Part shown: one piece after another, positions 25,371 to 33,708 of the stretch
How positions within the stretch are numbered: position 1 is the first letter of the stretch
How the letters are laid out: each line of letters starts with the position of its first letter
Assembly: GCF_030486595.1 (NCBI RefSeq)
Contig: NZ_JAUJZH010000025.1
Coordinates: forward strand, 1 to 64,000
Reading direction: 5' to 3'
Origin: Variovorax ginsengisoli
GTDB lineage: Bacteria > Pseudomonadota > Gammaproteobacteria > Burkholderiales > Burkholderiaceae_C
DNA: 64,000 nucleotides
Notes under the pieces: model-generated
Database searches by the model: none
What the model saw: the letters and a program-made list of their open reading frames with translations, nothing else
Told to the model about the DNA's origin: nothing
Program-made: the position numbers and the translations under genes

Positions 25371-26315
25371 ATGCAGGGTATTGGCAATCGGAGCTGGCTC
25401 GCCGGCGTGATGCTGGCGGGTGCGCTCGTGATTGCGGGGTGTGGCGCACCGCGCGGTCCGGTGCCGGTCGAAGACCGCGGCACCATGTCGCAGGCGCCGG
25501 GTGCCGCGGCCCCCGGCTCGGGCGTGCCGGGCGGGCCCCCGATCACCACCGATGCGTCCGGCAAGCCGCTGCCGGGCATCGAGAACTACGGCAAGCCCGG
25601 CTACTACGCAGTGCGCCCGGGTGACACCATCCGCCGCATCGGCATCGAGACCGGTCAGACTTGGCAGAACATCGCGCGCTGGAACAATCTCGACAATCCG
25701 GACCTGATCGAAGTCGGCCAAGTGCTGCGCGTGATCCCGCCGACCGGCGCGTCGGCCACTGATGCCACCACGCGGCCTGTGACCCAGCCAATCGTCGCCC
25801 CGGCCACGTCGGCCGCGGCCGCGGCCGCGGCGGCGTCGTCGACGCCGGCCGGTGCCACGACACCCGCCCCTGCCGCCGGCGCGGCCACCAAGCCCCCAGC
25901 GACCGTCACGGCATCGCCGACGCCGCCGGCAGCGGCGTCGGGGGACGAGGACGTGGGCTGGATCTGGCCTGCGCAGGGTTCCTTGATCGCCGGCTTCGAC
26001 GAAGCCAAGAACAAGGGCCTCGACATCAGCGGCAAGGCGGGCGACTCGGTGCTGGCGGCAGCGGACGGTCGCGTCGTCTATGCCGGCGCGGGCTTGCGCG
26101 GCTATGGCAACCTGATCATCCTCAAGCACAACAACACCTACCTCACGGCGTATGCGCACAACCGCACCCTGCTCGTGAAGGAAGACCAGTCGGTGCAGAA
26201 GGGCCAGAAGATTGCCGAGATGGGCAACAGCGACGCCGATCGCGTGAAGCTGCACTTCGAGATCCGCCGCCAGGGCAAGCCGGTCGATCCGGCCCGCTAT
26301 CTGCCGGTGCGCTGA
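25371..26315 (+). CDS. nlpD: NlpD-like lipoprotein, LysM and degenerate M23 (LytM) domains
   Basis: A 314-residue outer-membrane lipoprotein: signal peptide with lipobox LVIAGC, a LysM domain (YAVRPGDTIRRIG...QVLRV, about residues 77-122) that binds peptidoglycan, an Ala/Pro/Thr-rich linker, and a C-terminal M23 domain. The M23 metal ligands are lost: NKGLDI replaces the HxxxD box and KLHFEIR replaces HxH. As in E. coli NlpD, it should activate a cell-wall amidase during division and not cut peptidoglycan itself. rpoS starts 4 bp after its stop, and the rpoS promoter probably lies within this gene. Confidence 0.94.
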   Translation: MQGIGNRSWLAGVMLAGALVIAGCGAPRGPVPVEDRGTMSQAPGAAAPGSGVPGGPPITTDASGKPLPGIENYGKPGYYAVRPGDTIRRIGIETGQTWQNIARWNNLDNPDLIEVGQVLRVIPPTGASATDATTRPVTQPIVAPATSAAAAAAAASSTPAGATTPAPAAGAATKPPATVTASPTPPAAASGDEDVGWIWPAQGSLIAGFDEAKNKGLDISGKAGDSVLAAADGRVVYAGAGLRGYGNLIILKHNNTYLTAYAHNRTLLVKEDQSVQKGQKIAEMGNSDADRVKLHFEIRRQGKPVDPARYLPVR

Positions 26316-26319
26316 TGCC

Positions 26320-27306
26320 ATGGCCGCCACTCGCCCTCATCGCACCGCGGACGTGCGGCGAGCGGCGGGCAACGGCGGCGTTCTTCCCCTGGCGCGGATC
26401 GCCGAATCCGATCCGGACGACAGGGTCGGCGAGGCGCTGCCCGGCGAACTGGGCGCCAGCGACTCGCTGACGCTCTACCTGCGCGAGATCCGCCGCACCG
26501 AGCTGTTCACGCCCGACGAGGAATACCGCACCGCCTGCGCCGCGCGCAGCGGCGACTTCGCGGCGCGGCAGTCGATGATCGAGCACAACCTGCGCCTGGT
26601 GGTCAACATCGCCAAGGGCTACCTGGGCCGTGGCGTGCCGATGGCCGACCTGATCGAGGAGGGCAACCTCGGGCTGATGCACGCGATCAACAAGTTCGAG
26701 CCCGAGCGAGGCTTCCGGTTCTCCACCTACGCGACCTGGTGGATCCGGCAATCGATCGAGCGTGCCGCCATGATGCAGGCCCGCGCCATCCGCCTGCCGG
26801 TGCACGTGGTGCGCGAACTGCACCAGGTCATGCGGGCGCGCCGCACGCTCGAGGGCGATGCCGAGTTCCTGTCCCGCCGGCCCGATGGCGTGCGGGTCGA
26901 AGACCTGGCCGCACTGCTGGGGCGCGAAGTCCAGGAGGTCGCCGACCTGCTGGCGCTGGCGGAGGCGCCGCGTTCGCTCGATGCCGGCAGCGAGCGCGGC
27001 GACGACAGTTTCACGCTGGCCGATACCGTGGCATCGGACGACGAGGGCGGCGACCCCACGGGTGTGACGCAGACGCACGAGGTCGAGCAGCTGCTGGGTC
27101 GCTGGATCCTGGCGTTGAGCGAGCGCGAACGCGAAGTGCTCGAAGGCCGCTTCGGGCTGCATGACCGCGATCCCGAGACGCTCGAGGTGCTCAGCCTGCG
27201 CCTCGGCCTCACGCGCGAACGCGTGCGGCAGATCCAGAACGAGGCGCTGGCCAAGATGCGCCGGCAGCTGGCGCGCGCCGGCGTGCAGCGCGATGCCCTT
27301 CTGTAG
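26320..27306 (+). CDS. rpoS: RNA polymerase sigma factor RpoS
   Basis: A 328-residue sigma-70 family protein of the stationary-phase/general-stress type. Region 1.2 begins DSLTLYLREIRR, region 2 holds FRFSTYATWWIRQSIERA for core binding and -10 melting, and region 4 ends in LGLTRERVRQIQNEALAKMR for -35 recognition. The position after nlpD confirms RpoS identity and not RpoD or RpoH. The N-terminus is short. An ATG five bases upstream is out of frame. Confidence 0.96.
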   Translation: MAATRPHRTADVRRAAGNGGVLPLARIAESDPDDRVGEALPGELGASDSLTLYLREIRRTELFTPDEEYRTACAARSGDFAARQSMIEHNLRLVVNIAKGYLGRGVPMADLIEEGNLGLMHAINKFEPERGFRFSTYATWWIRQSIERAAMMQARAIRLPVHVVRELHQVMRARRTLEGDAEFLSRRPDGVRVEDLAALLGREVQEVADLLALAEAPRSLDAGSERGDDSFTLADTVASDDEGGDPTGVTQTHEVEQLLGRWILALSEREREVLEGRFGLHDRDPETLEVLSLRLGLTRERVRQIQNEALAKMRRQLARAGVQRDALL

Positions 27307-27349
27307 GGGCGGGGCCGGAGGTCCGCCGCCGCCCTGAGACAATCCGGGG

Positions 27350-28783
27350 ATGACGGAAGCTACAGACAAAAAGGAAGCGCCCGCTGCGTACGATGAATGG
27401 CTGCGGGTCGAGTCGCTCGACCTCGATGCCCAGGGCGTGGCGCACAAGGCCGACGGCATGGTGGTGTTCATCGAGGGCGCCTTGCCGTTCGAGGAGGTGC
27501 GCCTCAACGTGCACCGCAAGAAGAACAACTGGGCCCAGGGCACGGTCACCGCGATCCGCAAGGAGTCCTCCCAGCGCGTGCGCCCCGGCTGCCCGCATTT
27601 CGGCCTGCATGCGGGCGCCTGCGGCGGCTGCAAGATGCAGCACCTCGATGCGGCCGCGCAGGTCGCCGTAAAGCAGCGTTCGCTCGAGGACAACCTCTGG
27701 CATCTCGGCAAGGTGCGGCCCGAGAACGTGCTGCGGCCGCTCGAGGGGCCGGCCTGGCACTACCGCTACCGGGCCCGGCTGTCGGTGCGCCACGTGGTCA
27801 AGAAGGGCACCGTGCTGATCGGCTTCCACGAGCGCAAGAGCCGCTACCTGGCCGACATGCAGGTGTGTCCGGTGCTGCCGGCGCAGGTCAGCGCCATGCT
27901 GATGCCGCTGCGTGCGCTGATCGGCTCGATGGATGCGCGCGAGACCTGTCCGCAGATCGAGCTGGCCTGCGGCGATTCGCCGGGCGGGACCGGCCTCGGC
28001 GTGATCGCCCTGGTGCTGCGACACCTTGAGCCGCTGTCCGCGGCCGACGTGGCGCGCCTCAAGGACTTCGCCGCGGGCAACGAGGGCGTGCAGTGGTGGC
28101 TGCAGTCGAAGGGGCCCGAGACCGTCAAGCTGCTCGAAGAAGGCGGACCGGCCCTGGCCTACACGCTGCCCGAGTTCGGCGTCACGATGCCTTTCAAGCC
28201 GACCGATTTCACCCAGGTCAATCCGCACATCAACCGGGTGCTGGTCGGGCGCGCGCTGCGCCTGCTCGACGTCCGGCCCGACGAACGCGTGATCGACTGG
28301 TTCTGCGGCCTCGGCAACTTCACGCTGCCGCTCGCCAGCCGGGCCCGCGAGGTGCTCGGCATCGAGGGCAGCGACACGCTGGTGGGGCGCGCCGGCGCCA
28401 ACTACGAGCGCAACCGCGCCGCCGTGCCCGGCCGCCGCGCGCTGTCGCCGACGACCTTCGTCGCCCGCAACCTGTTCGACATGACGCCGGCGATGCTGGT
28501 GGCCGACGGTGCCGCCGACAAATGGCTGGTCGATCCGCCGCGCGAGGGCGCCTTCGCGCTGGCCAAGGCGCTCGCCGACCTGCACCAGCAGGTCGAGCCG
28601 CACGACGGCGGCTGGACGCCGCCGAAGCGCATCGTCTATGTCAGCTGCAACCCCTCGACGCTGGCGCGCGATGCCGGCCTGCTGGTGCACCAGGCTGGCT
28701 ACCGCTGCACCCATGCGGGCGTGGTGAACATGTTCCCGCACACGGCGCACGTCGAGTCCATCGCGGTCTTCGAGCGGGCATGA
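27350..28783 (+). CDS. rlmD: 23S rRNA (uracil-1939-C5)-methyltransferase
   Basis: A 477-residue RumA/RlmD enzyme that makes m5U1939 in 23S rRNA. Domains in order: an N-terminal TRAM-like domain, the iron-sulfur cluster cysteines (CPHFGLHAGACGGCKMQHLD, with one more Cys further on), the SAM motif WFCGLGNFTLPLA, and the catalytic Cys in SCNPSTLARD. It lies 43 bp after rpoS and ends at a strong terminator. Confidence 0.95.
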   Translation: MTEATDKKEAPAAYDEWLRVESLDLDAQGVAHKADGMVVFIEGALPFEEVRLNVHRKKNNWAQGTVTAIRKESSQRVRPGCPHFGLHAGACGGCKMQHLDAAAQVAVKQRSLEDNLWHLGKVRPENVLRPLEGPAWHYRYRARLSVRHVVKKGTVLIGFHERKSRYLADMQVCPVLPAQVSAMLMPLRALIGSMDARETCPQIELACGDSPGGTGLGVIALVLRHLEPLSAADVARLKDFAAGNEGVQWWLQSKGPETVKLLEEGGPALAYTLPEFGVTMPFKPTDFTQVNPHINRVLVGRALRLLDVRPDERVIDWFCGLGNFTLPLASRAREVLGIEGSDTLVGRAGANYERNRAAVPGRRALSPTTFVARNLFDMTPAMLVADGAADKWLVDPPREGAFALAKALADLHQQVEPHDGGWTPPKRIVYVSCNPSTLARDAGLLVHQAGYRCTHAGVVNMFPHTAHVESIAVFERA

Positions 28784-28808
28784 AAAAAGGGCCCCTCGGG
28801 GCCCTTTT
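28784..28808. terminator. Bidirectional terminator between rlmD and the BAX inhibitor-like gene
   Basis: The dyad AAAAGGGCCCC / GGGGCCCTTTT directly after the rlmD stop codon serves both convergent genes. Confidence 0.93.
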
Positions 28809-28829
28809 GTGATGACGGCAGAAAGTGGC

Positions 28830-29531
28830 TCAGTCCCTTTCGCCGCCGAAGATGCCGAGCAGGGCCAGCAGGCTCTGGAACACGTTGAAGACGTCGAGGT
28901 ACAGCGCCAGCGTGGCACTGATGTAGTTGGTCTCGCCACCGTCGATGATCTGCTTCAGGTCGTACAGCATGTAGGCCGAGAAGATGCCGATGGCCGCCAC
29001 CGAGATGGCCAGCATGCCGGCGCTCGAGCCGACGAAGATGTTGATGATGGCGCCGAACATCAGCACCAGGGCGCCGACGAAGAGCCACTTGCCCATGCCC
29101 GACAGGTCGCGCTTGATCACGGTGGCGAGCGAGGCCATGACGAAGAACACTCCGGCGGTGCCGCCGAAGGCCGTCATGATGAGCTCGGAGCCATTCTTGA
29201 AGCCCAGCACCATCGCGATCAGGCGCGACAGCATCAGGCCCATGAAGAAGGTGAAGCCCAGCAGCACAGGAACGCCGGCCGCCGAATTCTTGGTCTTCTC
29301 GATCGCGAACATGAAGCCGAAGGCGCCGCCCATGAAGACGATCAGGCCCAGGCCGCCGGTCAGCGAGCGGGTGATGCCGGTGGCGACGCCCAGCCAGGCG
29401 CCCAGCACGGTGGGCAGCAGGCTCAGTGCCAGCAGCCAGTAGGTGTTGCGCAGGACGCGCTGGCGCTCCGCCTGCGGCAGCGTCTGGCCGTAGCCGACGG
29501 AGGTGTCGAGGGTGTTGAGGCGGTCGTTCAT
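28830..29531 (-). CDS. BAX inhibitor-1/YccA family membrane protein
   Basis: A 233-residue inner-membrane protein with seven hydrophobic helices. The UPF0005 features are LLALSLLPTVLGAWLGV near the start and YLDVFNVFQSLLALLGIF at the end, with SAYMLYDLKQII before the last helix. Homologues act as proton/calcium leak channels or as protease modulators (YccA with FtsH). The function here is inferred from family only. It has its own transcript. Confidence 0.92.
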   Translation of the reverse strand: MNDRLNTLDTSVGYGQTLPQAERQRVLRNTYWLLALSLLPTVLGAWLGVATGITRSLTGGLGLIVFMGGAFGFMFAIEKTKNSAAGVPVLLGFTFFMGLMLSRLIAMVLGFKNGSELIMTAFGGTAGVFFVMASLATVIKRDLSGMGKWLFVGALVLMFGAIINIFVGSSAGMLAISVAAIGIFSAYMLYDLKQIIDGGETNYISATLALYLDVFNVFQSLLALLGIFGGERD

Positions 29532-29697
29532 TGCTGAAGCTCCTGGGTTGGCTGCAACGCTGCAGGTGGGCGCATTCTAGGGGGCTGCAAGGCCGGGCCG
29601 GCAGAAAAACCCCGACATCGAACATTCCTGCCTTCGCCGGGGTCGGCCCCCATCCTGAACGCTATGCTTGCGGGTTGCTCAACTTTCCTGCAAGACC

Positions 29698-30105
29698 ATG
29701 AAGACCAAATCCTTTCTCGAACTGTCCGACCTCAAGGCGATCGCCGCCGCAGCCGAGGCCGAGGCGCTCAAGAACAACTGGGCCGTGACGATCGCGATCG
29801 CCGACGACGGCGGCAACCTGCTGTGGCTGCAGCGCCTCGATGGCGCAGCGGCCTTGTCGTCCCACATCGCGCCGGCCAAGGCCCATACGGCGGCCATGGG
29901 GCGGCGCGAGAGCAAGACCTACGAGGACATGATCAACGGGGGCCGCACTTCGTTCCTGACCGCGCCGGGCGTGCAGGGCTTGCTCGAAGGCGGCGTGCCG
30001 ATCGTCAAGGACGGCCAGGTCATCGGCGCCGTCGGCGTCAGCGGCGTCAAGTCGAACGAGGATGCGCAGATCGCCAAGGCCGGCATCGCCGCGCTGGGCC
30101 TCTGA
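29698..30105 (+). CDS. GlcG/HbpS family heme-binding-like protein
   Basis: A 135-residue single-domain protein of the GlcG/HbpS (DUF336) family: AVTIAIADDGGNLLWLQRLDGA, then KAHTAAMGRRES and the C-terminal GQVIGAVGVSGVKSNEDAQIA. Members bind heme, cobalamin or unknown ligands, or act in glycolate use. There is no signal peptide, so it is cytosolic. It lies beside the iron island and ends at a strong terminator; a link to heme is only suggestive. Confidence 0.87.
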   Translation: MKTKSFLELSDLKAIAAAAEAEALKNNWAVTIAIADDGGNLLWLQRLDGAAALSSHIAPAKAHTAAMGRRESKTYEDMINGGRTSFLTAPGVQGLLEGGVPIVKDGQVIGAVGVSGVKSNEDAQIAKAGIAALGL

Positions 30106-30126
30106 CACGGCGTCGCGCCAAACAGA

Positions 30127-30153
30127 AACGCCGTCCTTTTGGACGGCGTTTTT
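30127..30153 (+). terminator. Terminator after the GlcG-like gene
   Basis: A 10-bp stem AACGCCGTCC / GGACGGCGTT with a TTTT loop, followed by TTT. It also faces the 3' end of hemP. Confidence 0.9.
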
Positions 30154-30279
30154 CATGGCTCAACGTGAAAAAAAAGCTTGGCTGGTCGGCGAACCGTTGG
30201 CTAGCAAAAAACGACCCTTCGGAGAAGAATCTCCTCGAGTCGCCCCACGATGAAACTTGCGCGAGGGGCGAGGCCGATC

Positions 30280-30492
30280 CTATTTGGTCAGGATCAGCTT
30301 GCCGAGTTTGGTGGCTTGCAGGCGGTAAAGCGAGCCGTTGTGAAGGATCCCGACGGCCTTGCCGCCCTTGAGGAGATCGGCGCTCTCGAGCAGGGGAGCG
30401 GGGCGGGCCGTTTCGGCAGCAGCACGACCGCCGCCCGCCTGATCCAGCGAGGGATGGTTCAGCACGGTGAAGGCGTTGGGTGTTGCGGACAT
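30280..30492 (-). CDS. hemP: Hemin uptake protein HemP
   Basis: A 70-residue protein whose C-terminal half is the HemP/HmuP signature: a leucine pair before GGKAVGILHNGSLYRLQ and the ending TKLGKLILTK. In beta- and alphaproteobacteria such small proteins activate or accompany heme-receptor expression. AGGAG precedes the ATG at 30492. A Fur box overlaps its promoter. It is last in the minus-strand order bfd-tonB-exbB-exbD-hemP and has its own start site. Confidence 0.9.
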   Translation of the reverse strand: MSATPNAFTVLNHPSLDQAGGGRAAAETARPAPLLESADLLKGGKAVGILHNGSLYRLQATKLGKLILTK

Positions 30493-30519
30493 TCGATGAC
30501 TCCTGTTTCGAATCGGTTT

Positions 30520-30551
30520 GTTAATGATAACCATTCTCAATTAAAAGTCAA
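30520..30551 (-). promoter_or_regulatory. hemP promoter with overlapping Fur box
   Basis: On the minus strand TTGACT (30551-30546), a 16-base spacer and TATCAT (30529-30524). The 19 bases 30520-30538 match the Fur consensus GATAATGATAATCATTATC at 16 positions and cover the -10 box and most of the spacer, so iron-loaded Fur would block RNA polymerase. Confidence 0.82.
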
Positions 30552-30597
30552 TCGCGGCGATCGGTTTTTTTGACTTGCACGCCGCGCTTGTTCGCCC

Positions 30598-31011
30598 TTA
30601 CTTGGGATCGGGCTCGGTGATGAAGCCGATCTTGCGCACTCCGGCTTCCCGGGCCGCCGACATCGCCTTCGCCACGCGCTCGTAACGCACCGCCTTGTCG
30701 CCGCGGATGTGGAGCTCGGGCTGCGGCTGCTTGGCCGCCTCGGCGGCCAGCCGGCCGACCAGTTCGGCGTCTTCGATCTTCTGTTCGTTCCAGAAGTAGC
30801 TGCCATCGGCCGCCACAGTGAACACGATGTTCTGCGGCTTGGTCTGCTCGGGCTCGCTGCTGGCGCGCGGCAGATCGATGTTCACGGCGTGCTTCATCAC
30901 GGGCACCGTGATGATGAAGATGATCAAGAGCACCAGCATGACGTCGACCAGCGGCGTCATGTTGATCTCGTTCATGACCTCGTCGGGTTCGTCCTGGGTT
31001 CCGAAAGCCAT
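30598..31011 (-). CDS. exbD: Biopolymer transport protein ExbD
   Basis: A 137-residue inner-membrane protein with one transmembrane helix (about residues 22-42) carrying the essential membrane Asp (Asp23 in PLVDVMLVLLI) and a periplasmic C-terminal domain. With ExbB it uses the proton gradient to energise TonB. It starts 5 bp after exbB ends. Confidence 0.94.
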   Translation of the reverse strand: MAFGTQDEPDEVMNEINMTPLVDVMLVLLIIFIITVPVMKHAVNIDLPRASSEPEQTKPQNIVFTVAADGSYFWNEQKIEDAELVGRLAAEAAKQPQPELHIRGDKAVRYERVAKAMSAAREAGVRKIGFITEPDPK

Positions 31012-31016
31012 GGCGG

Positions 31017-31733
31017 TCAGACCTTCTTGAGGGGCACGACCGTGGCTTCGCCGCCGCCGCTCTGGACCCGGGCGCCGGTCACGAAGTAGGCGTGCAGGTC
31101 GTGGGCGAAGCTGTTGAGCTTGGTCAGCACGAACTTGTTGCCGCGCACCAGGGCGTTGTAGCCCAGCACCGCGGGAATCGCGACCGCCAGGCCGAGGGCC
31201 GTCATGATCAGCGCCTCGCCGATCGGGCCGGCCACCTTGTCGATGGTCGCCTGGCCGGCGGAGCCGATGCTCATCAGCGCGTGATAGATGCCCCAGACAG
31301 TGCCGAACAGGCCGATGAAGGGCGCCGTGGAGCCCACCGATGCGAGCACCGCCAAGCCGGTCTGCAGCCGTGCCGTGAACTCGTCGATGCCGTTGCGCAG
31401 CGCGCGGGTGATCCAGTCGCTGACATCGAGCGCGTCATGCAGGTGGGCCTTGGTGTTGCGATGGTGGGCGGCAGCTTCACGGCCTTCGAGCGCCAGCGCC
31501 CGGAAGGGGTTGGCGTCGTCCTTGCCGAGCTTGGCGAGCGCGGTGGCGAAGTCTTCGCTGTGCCAGAAGTCCTGCGAGTGCTTCGCGAGGCGCTTGTACC
31601 GGACGACGTCGATCGCCTTGATCAGGATCACGATCCAGGAGGCAAGCGACATGCCGATCAGCAGCAGCGCGACAGCCTTGGTGACGAAGTCGCCTTGCTG
31701 CCAGACATTCATCAGGCCGAATTGGGAATCCAT
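31017..31733 (-). CDS. exbB: MotA/TolQ/ExbB proton channel protein
   Basis: A 238-residue inner-membrane protein with three helices: one near the N-terminus (AVALLLIGMSLASWIVILI) and a long pair in the C-terminal half (APFIGLFGTVWGIYHALMSI and GEALIMTALGLAVAIPAVLG). These hold the conserved polar residues of the ExbB/TolQ proton path. Gene order tonB-exbB-exbD identifies it as ExbB and not TolQ. A GGAG lies 9 bases before the ATG. Confidence 0.94.
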   Translation of the reverse strand: MDSQFGLMNVWQQGDFVTKAVALLLIGMSLASWIVILIKAIDVVRYKRLAKHSQDFWHSEDFATALAKLGKDDANPFRALALEGREAAAHHRNTKAHLHDALDVSDWITRALRNGIDEFTARLQTGLAVLASVGSTAPFIGLFGTVWGIYHALMSIGSAGQATIDKVAGPIGEALIMTALGLAVAIPAVLGYNALVRGNKFVLTKLNSFAHDLHAYFVTGARVQSGGGEATVVPLKKV

Positions 31734-31753
31734 ATGAAACTACTCCAAGAAAA

Positions 31754-32449
31754 CTATTTGAGAACCCAGTTGATCGGCACGTTGAACTCCATCGGCTCGA
31801 CGACCCCATTGCGTTTGCCCGGCAGGTAGCGCCAGCTCATCACGGCCTGCCGTGCCGCTTCGTCGAGGCGTTCATAGCCGCTCGACTGCCGGATGCTGGC
31901 CTCCTTGGGAAGCCCGTCGACCCCGATCAGCACCCGCACGATCGTCTTGCCCTGCTCGCCGAGCCGCTTGCTCATGGCGGGATAGACCGGCTTGGGGTTC
32001 TGCAGGTAGTCGGCATCAGTCGACGGCAGCTGTACCGAGGGCGGTGCGGGCGGCGCCGGCGGCGGCGCGGGAGGGGCCGGCGGCGCGGGAGGGGCCGGCG
32101 GGGCAGGCGGCGGGGGCGGTTCGATGCTGCCGGTGGGCGCGTTCGGCGCCGGCGTCGGCTTGGGCTCGCGGATCGCCTGCGGACGCGGTGGTGGCGGCGT
32201 CTTGGCGATCTGGGGCTTGGGGGCGGGCGGTGGCGGCGGAGGCGGGGGGAGTTCCTTCGGCTTCGGCGGCTCGATGAACTCGCTCAGGATCTCGACCGGG
32301 ATCACCACCTCGGCGGCGCGGCGCAGCAAGCCGCTTTGCAGGGCCCAAAGCGCCGCGACGTGGAACAGCACCACGCTGCCCGCGATGATGGCATTGCGCG
32401 ACAGGCCAAGGGCCGAGGGAGGCGGGGAAAAGCGGTCAGACACGATCAA
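31754..32449 (-). CDS. tonB: Energy transducer TonB
   Basis: About 231 residues: an N-terminal transmembrane anchor (IAGSVVLFHVAALWALQSG), a long proline-rich spacer with runs of Pro and APP repeats (about residues 60-145) that spans the periplasm, and the TonB C-terminal domain (PVYPAMSKRLGEQGKTIVRV and SWRYLPGKRNG). It hands energy from ExbBD to outer-membrane receptors such as the one at 33709. Start is uncertain: TTG at 32449 or GTG at 32443, neither with a strong ribosome site. Its polyproline runs should need EF-P. Confidence 0.92.
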   Translation of the reverse strand: MIVSDRFSPPPSALGLSRNAIIAGSVVLFHVAALWALQSGLLRRAAEVVIPVEILSEFIEPPKPKELPPPPPPPPAPKPQIAKTPPPPRPQAIREPKPTPAPNAPTGSIEPPPPPAPPAPPAPPAPPAPPPAPPAPPSVQLPSTDADYLQNPKPVYPAMSKRLGEQGKTIVRVLIGVDGLPKEASIRQSSGYERLDEAARQAVMSWRYLPGKRNGVVEPMEFNVPINWVLK

Positions 32450-32516
32450 CCATTCGAATACGAGAGGCGCAAAGAGTGCCCCGTTGCAGCAGAACCGCTA
32501 CGCTACGCTGAAAAAT

Positions 32517-32591
32517 CTACTTGCGAAAAATCCACCAGACCGAGCTGGCGACCAGGATCAGGCTGCCGCAGACAGCTGCGAAGAGTTCCAT
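32517..32591 (-). CDS. Candidate small membrane peptide (24 residues)
   Basis: The frame MELFAAVCGSLILVASSVWW continues with IFRK and stops. It has a single hydrophobic helix and a positive C-terminus, as small bacterial membrane proteins do. AAGGAAAG lies about 6-8 bases before the ATG. It overlaps the last 34 bp of bfd in another frame and lies just before tonB. There is no homology evidence, so this is a proposal from composition and ribosome site only. Confidence 0.35.
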   Translation of the reverse strand: MELFAAVCGSLILVASSVWWIFRK

Positions 32592-32830
32592 GCGTTGCTT
32601 TCCTTGATGGAATTGGCAAGCTGGATCGCCTGGGCGCCGGTGTCGCGGTGAAGCGCGGCGACCGGATGCGAGGCGCTGCACTGCGCGACCACTTCGCGCG
32701 CGCAGCCTTCGCACTGGCCGCATTGGGTGGCTACGCCGAGTTCGAACTGCACTTCGTCAAAGGTCATTCCGGCGCGTGCATGGCGCGCGATTTCACGGTC
32801 GGAGACTCGGCGGCAGACGCAGACGATCAT
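32558..32830 (-). CDS. bfd: Bacterioferritin-associated ferredoxin-like (2Fe-2S) protein
   Basis: A 90-residue protein with the BFD-like [2Fe-2S] ligand set: CVC near the N-terminus and CGQCEGCAREVV about 30 residues later. Bfd docks on bacterioferritin and passes electrons to its heme to release stored iron. The C-terminal 25 residues are extra and low in similarity. A Fur box and promoter lie 50-70 bp upstream, and the bacterioferritin gene lies 8 kb away in the same island. Confidence 0.91.
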   Translation of the reverse strand: MIVCVCRRVSDREIARHARAGMTFDEVQFELGVATQCGQCEGCAREVVAQCSASHPVAALHRDTGAQAIQLANSIKESNAWNSSQLSAAA

Positions 32831-32874
32831 GGCGGTGAAGGCGGCTTGTGGCTGGCTTGATTGAAGAGGACTCG

Positions 32875-32904
32875 ATTATAAATACGAATTCTTCGCATTT
32901 GCAA
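32875..32904 (-). promoter_or_regulatory. bfd promoter with overlapping Fur-like inverted repeat
   Basis: The -10 box TATAAT (32880-32875, minus strand) is preceded at 18 bases by TTGCAA. The 21-bp inverted repeat AAATGCGAA-GAA-TTCGTATTT (32880-32900) fills the spacer. The half sites resemble the AAATGCGAAT variant of Fur sites. Fur control is inferred from this and from the gene's role. Confidence 0.7.
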
Positions 32905-32945
32905 TAACTATCCAGCCCGCGGGGTCGGGAAGTTGCCCGCTTTGC

Positions 32946-33626
32946 CTAGAGTTCCGACCACATCCGAAGCAGGTTGTGATATTGGCCGGTGAGCGCCACT
33001 GATTCCTCGCACTCGCCGACCCGCCCGCGCAGCTTCTGGATGACCTGGTCGAGTTCGAACAGCATGGCGCGTTGGCGCTCGTCGCGCACCATGCTCTGCA
33101 GCCAGAAGAACGAACAGACGCGGGCGCCCCGGGTCACCGGGTGGACCCGGTGCAGGCTGCTGGACGGGTAGAGGATCAGGTCACCGGCCGGCAGCTTGAC
33201 TTCATGCGTTCCGTAGGTGTCGACCACCTCCAGTTCGCCGCCCTCGTAGTCCTCCGGGTTGCACAGGAAGAGGGTGCATGACAGGTCGGTGCGCAGTTGC
33301 TCGCCGGTGCCCGGGACGGCGCGCACCGAACCGTCGACGTGCAAGCCGTAGTGCTCGCCGCCTTCGTAGCGATTGAACAGCGGCGGCACGAAGCGCAGCG
33401 GCAGGGCGGCGGCGAAGAACAGCGGATTGCGCGACAGCGCCGCCAGGATGACCCGGCCGAGCTCGCGGCCGACCGGCGACTGCTCCGGCAACTGCCGGTT
33501 GCGCTTCACCTGCGCGCCCTGGTCGCCGACGGTCTCGCGGCCATCGACCCAGTCGGTGGCGTCCAGGGTGGCTCGAATCTTGTGCACCTGTTCGGCGCTC
33601 AGCACATCGGGCACGTGCAGCATCAT
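32946..33626 (-). CDS. piuC: Fe(II)/2-oxoglutarate-dependent PKHD-type hydroxylase PiuC
   Basis: A 226-residue cytosolic dioxygenase of the YbiX/PiuC family. The metal ligands are His96 and Asp98 (EHYGLHVDGS) and His159 (SSSLHRVHPV), with the 2-oxoglutarate Arg in TRGARV. PiuC genes sit beside catecholate-type siderophore receptors (PiuA/Fiu) and are Fur-controlled; the substrate is not known. The gene starts 18 bp after the receptor's terminator, so it probably relies on read-through. Confidence 0.92.
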   Translation of the reverse strand: MMLHVPDVLSAEQVHKIRATLDATDWVDGRETVGDQGAQVKRNRQLPEQSPVGRELGRVILAALSRNPLFFAAALPLRFVPPLFNRYEGGEHYGLHVDGSVRAVPGTGEQLRTDLSCTLFLCNPEDYEGGELEVVDTYGTHEVKLPAGDLILYPSSSLHRVHPVTRGARVCSFFWLQSMVRDERQRAMLFELDQVIQKLRGRVGECEESVALTGQYHNLLRMWSEL

Positions 33627-33644
33627 CTTCAGGATTCCTCAAAG

Positions 33645-33668
33645 AAAAAGCCCCGGCAGGCCGGGGCT
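33645..33668 (-). terminator. Terminator between the TonB-dependent receptor and piuC
   Basis: On the minus strand AGCCCCGG / CCGGGGCT with a 4-base loop is followed by TTTTTCTTT. It would attenuate transcription into piuC. Confidence 0.85.
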
Positions 33669-33708
33669 CGAGTGTCGCACCGCGAAGATGCGCGCGGGTT
33701 GATCGGCG

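Noticed and set aside
25371..26315. Active M23 endopeptidase
   Set aside because: The HxxxD and HxH metal motifs are lost, so I call it an NlpD-type activator and not a peptidase.
26143..27711. A long minus-strand frame over rpoS
   Set aside because: rpoS on the plus strand is complete and in its canonical gene order.
30158..30253. A 32-residue frame after the GlcG terminator
   Set aside because: It starts inside the terminator's T run, has no ribosome site and no recognisable sequence.
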